From assembly GCA_951802425.1 (NCBI GenBank), contig OX637795.1, forward strand, positions 1,426,001 through 1,490,000: DNA of 64,000 nt, given 5' to 3'. The translations under genes were made by a program, and so were the position numbers. Under the pieces are notes generated by a model. It saw only the letters and a program-made list of their open reading frames with translations, made no database searches and was not told the origin of the DNA. Shown piece after piece: positions 59,404 through 64,000 of the stretch. The DNA comes from Clavaria fumosa. Taxonomy: Eukaryota; Basidiomycota; Agaricomycetes; Agaricales; Clavariaceae. Within the stretch, counting starts at the first letter, position 1. Each line of letters starts with the position of its first letter.

Positions 59404-62400
59404 TTACGCATCCAGAGTCAATGTCTGCAAGCCCCATGAACAATTCTATATCCGTACCTCGTCTCCGCGATGACGGAGCAAACTGGCCCGACTACGAGTT
59501 GAAGGTCCGTACGGCTATAGGATCTCGAGGCCTGATCAGACACATTGATGGAAATGCGCGAAAACCGATCCCTTACCTCCTCACGGACGGAATCCCGATG
59601 AAAGCTCCTGGAATCCGAGCCTCCGATGATGAACAGGAAGAAAAGGAAAATAAGATGGACGAGTACGAGCGAAAAGAATATGCTGCTCAGCATATTCTGC
59701 TTACGACGGTTTCACCGCACCTTGCGACAATTGTCAAAAGGATGTCTGTCGCGGACACTTGGACCGCTATCCGTAACGACGCTACCTCGAAAAGTCAACT
59801 CCACAAAGTAGATACCCGCCGCAGGCTTCAAATGATGCACTGCGACGAAGACGGAGATGTGAAGGCCCATCTCAACGCAATGAACAAGATCCGTGAAGAG
59901 CTGGAAGGGTTAGGATCATCAGTGAATGACGAAGACTTCACAACGATCATACTTACCTCGATCCCGCCTAGCTACCGCACGCTCCTTCACTCCATCTCGC
60001 ATAGCTCAAGTCTCGCCGGTAACACCCTGAATCCGAACGACTTGATGCGCATCATCCTTGAAGAAGCAAGGCAGCGAGAGATCACTGACCAATTGTCAAA
60101 GTCCGGTGACGCAGCACTCTACACGAAGAAAGGCAAGGGCCGAGGCAAGCCATCCCCATCAGAAACGAAGAAACCCTGTGGGAACTGTCAGCGCACAAAC
60201 CACAAAACAGAAAACTGCTTCCAAAAGGGAGGAGCGAAGGAGGGACAGGCTCCATGGCAGAAGAAAGCCGACAACGCAATTGCCGTCGTCGCCGCACCCC
60301 GTAATCAGCAAAACGATAACGATTATCTAGCCTTCACTTGCCTTCACAACAATCCTTCCCACACCGCCATCGCCGCTGCAGTCCCTGGACTGTCCGATAT
60401 AATCCTTGATAGCGGCGCAACAGCGCATTTCTGCCCGGACAAGGCTATGTTCGTTAGTTACACACCCACAAGCAACAGGCCAATCACGGCCGCAGATGGA
60501 AGGGAGCTAAGCGCCATAGGTCGTGGCAACATCATCCTACAAGCCTCAAACGGTCAGAAAACTACTACGTTCAGGCTTAAGGACGTTGCACACGCACCTA
60601 CCATGGCTTTTACTCTCATCTCTGTGGGAAAGCTCTCTGAGGCCGGATACACCACGGAGTTTGCTGATAACCTATGTATGGTAAAAACCCCACAAGGAAA
60701 GATCCTAGCTAGAATCCCAAAGACGAATGGCCTATACAGATTGCAAAGGCCGTCGCCCCCGTTAGATGCCGTGCACGTAGCTGTGAAAGGTCAAAAACTT
60801 ACCATGCTCGAAGCGCACCGTGTCCTCGGCCATATCAACTACGCCGCTGTGAAGCATGCAATAGTGTCAGGCAAAGTCCTTGGCATTGAGGTTGATGACA
60901 CATCCGACACACCTTTCTGCGATGCCTGCGCACAGGCAAAACCTCACCGTCGCCCCTTCCCAGAGAAAGCGACTAACAAAGCTCAGAAATACGGCGAGAG
61001 GATCCACACAGACCTCTGGGGACCCGCATCTGTTCATTCCCTAGGTGGGAACCGGTACACCATTGATTTCGTCGACGATGCTACACGATGGACTGAAGTC
61101 CAGTTCGTGCGTGACAAGTCCACAGTTTTCAACGCCTACAAAACGTTTGAAGCTGCTTTGGAAACCCAAGACGGCGCCAAGATAAAGTACTTACGCTCAG
61201 ATCGTGGTGCCGAGTTTACCTCAAGGATGTTCACAGATCATCTAGCTGCTAAGGGAACCAAACGAGAGCTTACCGTTCACGACATGCATGAACAAGTTGG
61301 CGTTGCAGAGTGCTGGAACAGAACAAAGGTCGAGCTAGCCAGAGCGATGCTCATTGATTCGAGGCTGCCCAGAAACCTTTGGGGGGAGGCTATGAATCAT
61401 GCGACGTGGGTAAAGAACCGAGCACCTACCCGCGCCCTCGACGGCTCCACCCTGTTCTCAGCCCGCTACGGAAAACATCCTGACCTCTCGCGAGTCGTAC
61501 CGTTCGGCACCCCGGCATGGGTAAAAACAGTCAATGCCGGCAAGCTTGAGTCTCGAGCCCGCTTGGGCCACTTTGTTGGTTTTGATTCAACGAGCACAGG
61601 CTGCCGCATCTACTTTCCAGACAAAAGGAAGATCAGGATAGAACGCGAGGTCGTCTTCAACCGAGACGAGAGCAAGGACACTCTCACCTGGAATAGTGAG
61701 ACGCAGCATGAGGGGGAGAAGACTAAACGCATTCTGCGTCCTCACTCACCTCTAAATAACAACACCCCTGACAATGATCCTGCAGAAGGAAATCAAACGG
61801 AGTCCCATGACGCCGAAGTCGCTGAACCGCCTCACCCTGACCCACCTACAGACGAGAATCAGCGTCCCCGTCGACCGCGCCCGCAACCCGGTTACTACAG
61901 GACGCTGGCAGGTCTTACCCCGCACAGCGCAGATGTTAACATCGCAATTGATGCCTCCGAAAATGCTGACAACGTACCTCTAGTCGCTCTACTCACTGGC
62001 GTAACTGGTAGCGAGCCCCGCACACTCGCTCAGGCATTCGCAGGTCCCGATGCAAGTCAATGGCGACAAGCGTATAATGCTGAACTTGATGTACTGAAGA
62101 AGCTACGCACTTGGGACATAGTCACCCGGCCAACTGATAAACCTGTCATCCCCTGCGGATACGTCTTCAAGGTCAAGCATGGACCTAGTGGCGAAGTCGT
62201 AAAATACAAGGCGCGAGTTGTCGCAGGCGGACACCGTCAGACGAAAGGCGTAAACTACGACGAGACGTTTGCGGCCGCTGCAAAGATTGGATCGATAAGG
62301 GTCCTACTAGCTCTGGCTGCTCAGCGCGACTGGGAGATCGACCAAATCGACGTCGTGAGTGCTTACCTGAATGCGGACCTCGAAGACGAGGTATACATGG

Positions 62401-63551
62401 AGGCCCCGAGCGGAGTATTGGACGACGGAGAGCGAGGGAAGGTGTGTAGACTGCGGAAGGGCCTCTACGGCCTAAAGCAAGCAGGACGCAGGTGGTACGA
62501 GCGCATGGCACGCACTTTCACAGAACTGGGATTCAACATCTCCAAACTGGACCAATCAGTGTTCATCAGGACAAAAATGGACAAAACCGCGCACGTTTCT
62601 GTGTCAACCGATGACATGATAATCATGGGAAACACTAGGGCTGCTGTTGATGGTGTGAAACGCGAGCTTAGAGCGTCGTTCGAGATCACGGACCAGGGGG
62701 AGCTGTCATGGCTACTCGGTTTCGAGGTCCGGAGGAACAGACCTGCGAGGACGCTAGCGCTGAATCAGAAGGTGTACATTGAGGCACTCGCAAAGCGTTT
62801 TGAGGTTGAAAAAGGACGCGCAGTCCACATCGCGATGGACCCGGGTGTTGTGCTGTCGAAGGATCAGTGTCCGAACCATCCAATTGATGTACCGTACCAA
62901 GAAGCTTGTGGGGGAGTACTCTGGCCAGCCGTTATCACACGCCCAGACATCCAGCTCGCAGTTGGAATCCTTTCGCAATTTTCCCAGAACCCAGCGCCGG
63001 AACATTGGGAAGCGCTAAAGAGGCTAATCAGGTATTTGCATACGACACGTCACCTCTGGCTCACCCTAGGTGGCCCAGCAACCCGCCCGGAGGTCTTCTC
63101 GGATGCCGACTGGGCATCGCAACCCGACCGCCACTCGATTTCGGGCTTCGTTATGAGGCTAGGACGCGGCGCGGTTACCTGGTCGTCGAAGAAGCAAACG
63201 TTGGTTGCTCAATCGAGCACAGAAGCTGAATACGTTGCCGCGGCGCACGCAGCAAGAGAAATCTACTGGCTAAGAAGTTTTTTAGAGGAATTGGGAGTGC
63301 GCGAGGATGGTCCGACGAAGCTGTGGCTGGACAACATGTCCACGATGGCCATAGCGAAGAATAACAAGTTTCACGCTCGGACGAAACACATCGACATTTG
63401 TCACCATCTGGTGCGTGAAGCGGTAGAACACGGAACGATTGCGGTTGAATACGTTCCGACCAGCGAAAACGTTGCGGACGGGCTCACGAAACCTCTCGCA
63501 CGGCCCGCCTTTGAAATCTTCGTTCGCGAACTCGCATTACTGCCCGATTGA
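59394..63551 (+). CDS. gag-pol: Copia Gag-Pol polyprotein
   Basis: A single intact frame of 1385 residues. The Gag part (1-300) has a UBN2-like capsid domain and the zinc knuckle CGNCQRTNHKTENC (about 262-275). Protease has ILDSGATAHFC (about 338). Integrase follows the copia order: HRVLGHINY..CDAC finger, then HTDLWGP, RSDRGAEF and VGVAECWNR for the D,D35E triad. RT has WEIDQIDVVSAYLNADLEDE, LYGLKQAGRRWYE and the active site SVSTDDMIIMG (about 1071), where the usual Tyr-Val is Ser-Thr but both Asp remain. RNase H has FSDADWASQPD, STEAEYVA and LWLDNMST, ending in ENVADGLTKPL. It copies the RNA and integrates the DNA. Start choice rests on the ATG being first after the LTR. Confidence 0.96.
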   Translation: MRPVTHPESMSASPMNNSISVPRLRDDGANWPDYELKVRTAIGSRGLIRHIDGNARKPIPYLLTDGIPMKAPGIRASDDEQEEKENKMDEYERKEYAAQHILLTTVSPHLATIVKRMSVADTWTAIRNDATSKSQLHKVDTRRRLQMMHCDEDGDVKAHLNAMNKIREELEGLGSSVNDEDFTTIILTSIPPSYRTLLHSISHSSSLAGNTLNPNDLMRIILEEARQREITDQLSKSGDAALYTKKGKGRGKPSPSETKKPCGNCQRTNHKTENCFQKGGAKEGQAPWQKKADNAIAVVAAPRNQQNDNDYLAFTCLHNNPSHTAIAAAVPGLSDIILDSGATAHFCPDKAMFVSYTPTSNRPITAADGRELSAIGRGNIILQASNGQKTTTFRLKDVAHAPTMAFTLISVGKLSEAGYTTEFADNLCMVKTPQGKILARIPKTNGLYRLQRPSPPLDAVHVAVKGQKLTMLEAHRVLGHINYAAVKHAIVSGKVLGIEVDDTSDTPFCDACAQAKPHRRPFPEKATNKAQKYGERIHTDLWGPASVHSLGGNRYTIDFVDDATRWTEVQFVRDKSTVFNAYKTFEAALETQDGAKIKYLRSDRGAEFTSRMFTDHLAAKGTKRELTVHDMHEQVGVAECWNRTKVELARAMLIDSRLPRNLWGEAMNHATWVKNRAPTRALDGSTLFSARYGKHPDLSRVVPFGTPAWVKTVNAGKLESRARLGHFVGFDSTSTGCRIYFPDKRKIRIEREVVFNRDESKDTLTWNSETQHEGEKTKRILRPHSPLNNNTPDNDPAEGNQTESHDAEVAEPPHPDPPTDENQRPRRPRPQPGYYRTLAGLTPHSADVNIAIDASENADNVPLVALLTGVTGSEPRTLAQAFAGPDASQWRQAYNAELDVLKKLRTWDIVTRPTDKPVIPCGYVFKVKHGPSGEVVKYKARVVAGGHRQTKGVNYDETFAAAAKIGSIRVLLALAAQRDWEIDQIDVVSAYLNADLEDEVYMEAPSGVLDDGERGKVCRLRKGLYGLKQAGRRWYERMARTFTELGFNISKLDQSVFIRTKMDKTAHVSVSTDDMIIMGNTRAAVDGVKRELRASFEITDQGELSWLLGFEVRRNRPARTLALNQKVYIEALAKRFEVEKGRAVHIAMDPGVVLSKDQCPNHPIDVPYQEACGGVLWPAVITRPDIQLAVGILSQFSQNPAPEHWEALKRLIRYLHTTRHLWLTLGGPATRPEVFSDADWASQPDRHSISGFVMRLGRGAVTWSSKKQTLVAQSSTEAEYVAAAHAAREIYWLRSFLEELGVREDGPTKLWLDNMSTMAIAKNNKFHARTKHIDICHHLVREAVEHGTIAVEYVPTSENVADGLTKPLARPAFEIFVRELALLPD

Positions 63552-63558
63552 GGGGGAG

Positions 63559-63811
63559 TGTTGAGATTGTCGGTATTACCGGTTACAATACCGCTTGCCC
63601 AATCGGACATTCAATTAGTCTTTTTAGCCGTGTGTTTTTCTCTTTGCACAGCTCAGTCCGTACTTCGACTGAGCTGTGAGTAACGAATGTTCTCTCTTCC
63701 GTTTAGACATCTATTCTAACAGGATAATATAGAATAGACTGTCTTTAGGTAACTACAAGCCCAGTCCGTACTTCGACTGAGCTAATAGACTGTCTTTAGT
63801 TTTATTCTATA
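63559..63811 (+). repeat. 3' LTR of copia
   Basis: A 253-bp copy with one G/T difference from the 5' LTR. Confidence 0.95.
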
Positions 63812-64000
63812 AGCCATATATGCCACCTACTGTTGCTGCTACAGCAGTACGCTGCACGCAATGTCTAGTTCACCTACTCTGGCCTAATACCTTTCTCCTT
63901 GACACTCCTCCGTGGCATTTGGTGACGAAGATGATCCAGTATGCTTCGAACACTGCAGAGGGAACATCAGCCACAGACAAGCGGGAAGGAAGGAGAAAAA
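63812..64000. other. Right flank of copia
   Basis: Unique sequence with no recognised gene up to the window edge. Confidence 0.4.

Larger units (their letters stand above)
59137..63811 (+). mobile_element. Intact young Ty1/copia retrotransposon
   Basis: A 4675-bp element with 253-bp LTRs (59137-59389 and 63559-63811) that begin TGTTGAG and differ at a single base. It has one gag-pol ORF, a Met-tRNA-like primer site right after the LTR and a GAGGGGGAG purine tract before the 3' LTR. AAGC is present at 59133-59136 and 63811-63814, so the target duplication and LTR end are uncertain by 1-2 bases. No internal stop was seen. Confidence 0.96.

Overview
The window reads as genomic DNA of a filamentous fungus, most likely an Agaricomycete (Basidiomycota). 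Supporting signs are spliceosomal introns of about 45-60 bp, chromodomain Gypsy elements of the Tf1/sushi type, a pogo-like DDE_1 transposase and a CCHC-gag LINE of types common in mushroom genomes, and host genes of mushroom-typical families (a mucin-like single-pass membrane protein, a DUF4436 protein, a fatty-acid dioxygenase remnant). Old transposon copies are almost free of CpG, while young copies are CpG-rich, as expected where repeats are methylated. No bacterial operons, CRISPR arrays or rRNA are present.

Layout. 1-3.4 kb: a 61-bp tandem repeat split by a 2.6-kb pogo-like transposon. 3.6-9.1 kb: a solo Gypsy LTR, a perfect-looking hairpin, a MITE related to the pogo element, and large degenerate trinucleotide arrays. 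9.1-13.2 kb: a decayed alpha/beta-hydrolase gene, GC-rich sequence without a recognised gene, and a LINE scrap. 13.2-18.2 kb: a LINE on the minus strand with a 13-bp target-site duplication, an intact ORF1 and a multiply broken ORF2. 18.5-25 kb: the main cellular island, with an intronless 942-residue M6-like metalloprotease of bacterial-style architecture between diverged direct repeats, and a spliced DUF4436 gene with an inverted exon copy beside it. 26-30.3 kb: a CpG-depleted Gypsy relic. 31.3-32.3 kb: a non-autonomous hAT element that keeps only the BED-finger part of its transposase. 32.5-38.4 kb: an apparently intact Gypsy (Gypsy-1) with 5-bp TSD. 40-41.7 kb: an intact five-exon membrane protein gene. 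42-48.2 kb: minisatellite, a tRNA-like sequence, a second Gypsy relic cut by a MITE, and another pogo-type non-autonomous element. 49.4-56.5 kb: Gypsy-2, nearly complete, inserted into a decayed Zn2Cys6-type gene. 56.5-58.3 kb: a pogo-like transposase relic and a dioxygenase gene fragment. 59.1-63.8 kb: a very young, intact Ty1/copia element.

The most informative signals lie in the LTR elements. Both Gypsy elements carry, 1-2 nt after the 5' LTR, a 10-nt sequence complementary to a site in R placed 36-43 nt downstream of the TATA box, which is the hallmark of Tf1-type self-priming. Both have pol in the -1 frame with the same GGATTTT heptamer just before the gag stop. Gypsy-2 has an inferred leader without a single ATG that contains a long open frame, plus a third ORF after pol. 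Every difference between the paired Gypsy LTRs is a CpG transition. The copia element has a putative Met-tRNA half-molecule primer site that contains its own start codon. Outside the transposons, the metalloprotease at 19.6-22.5 kb is the best candidate for an unusual, possibly transferred gene.
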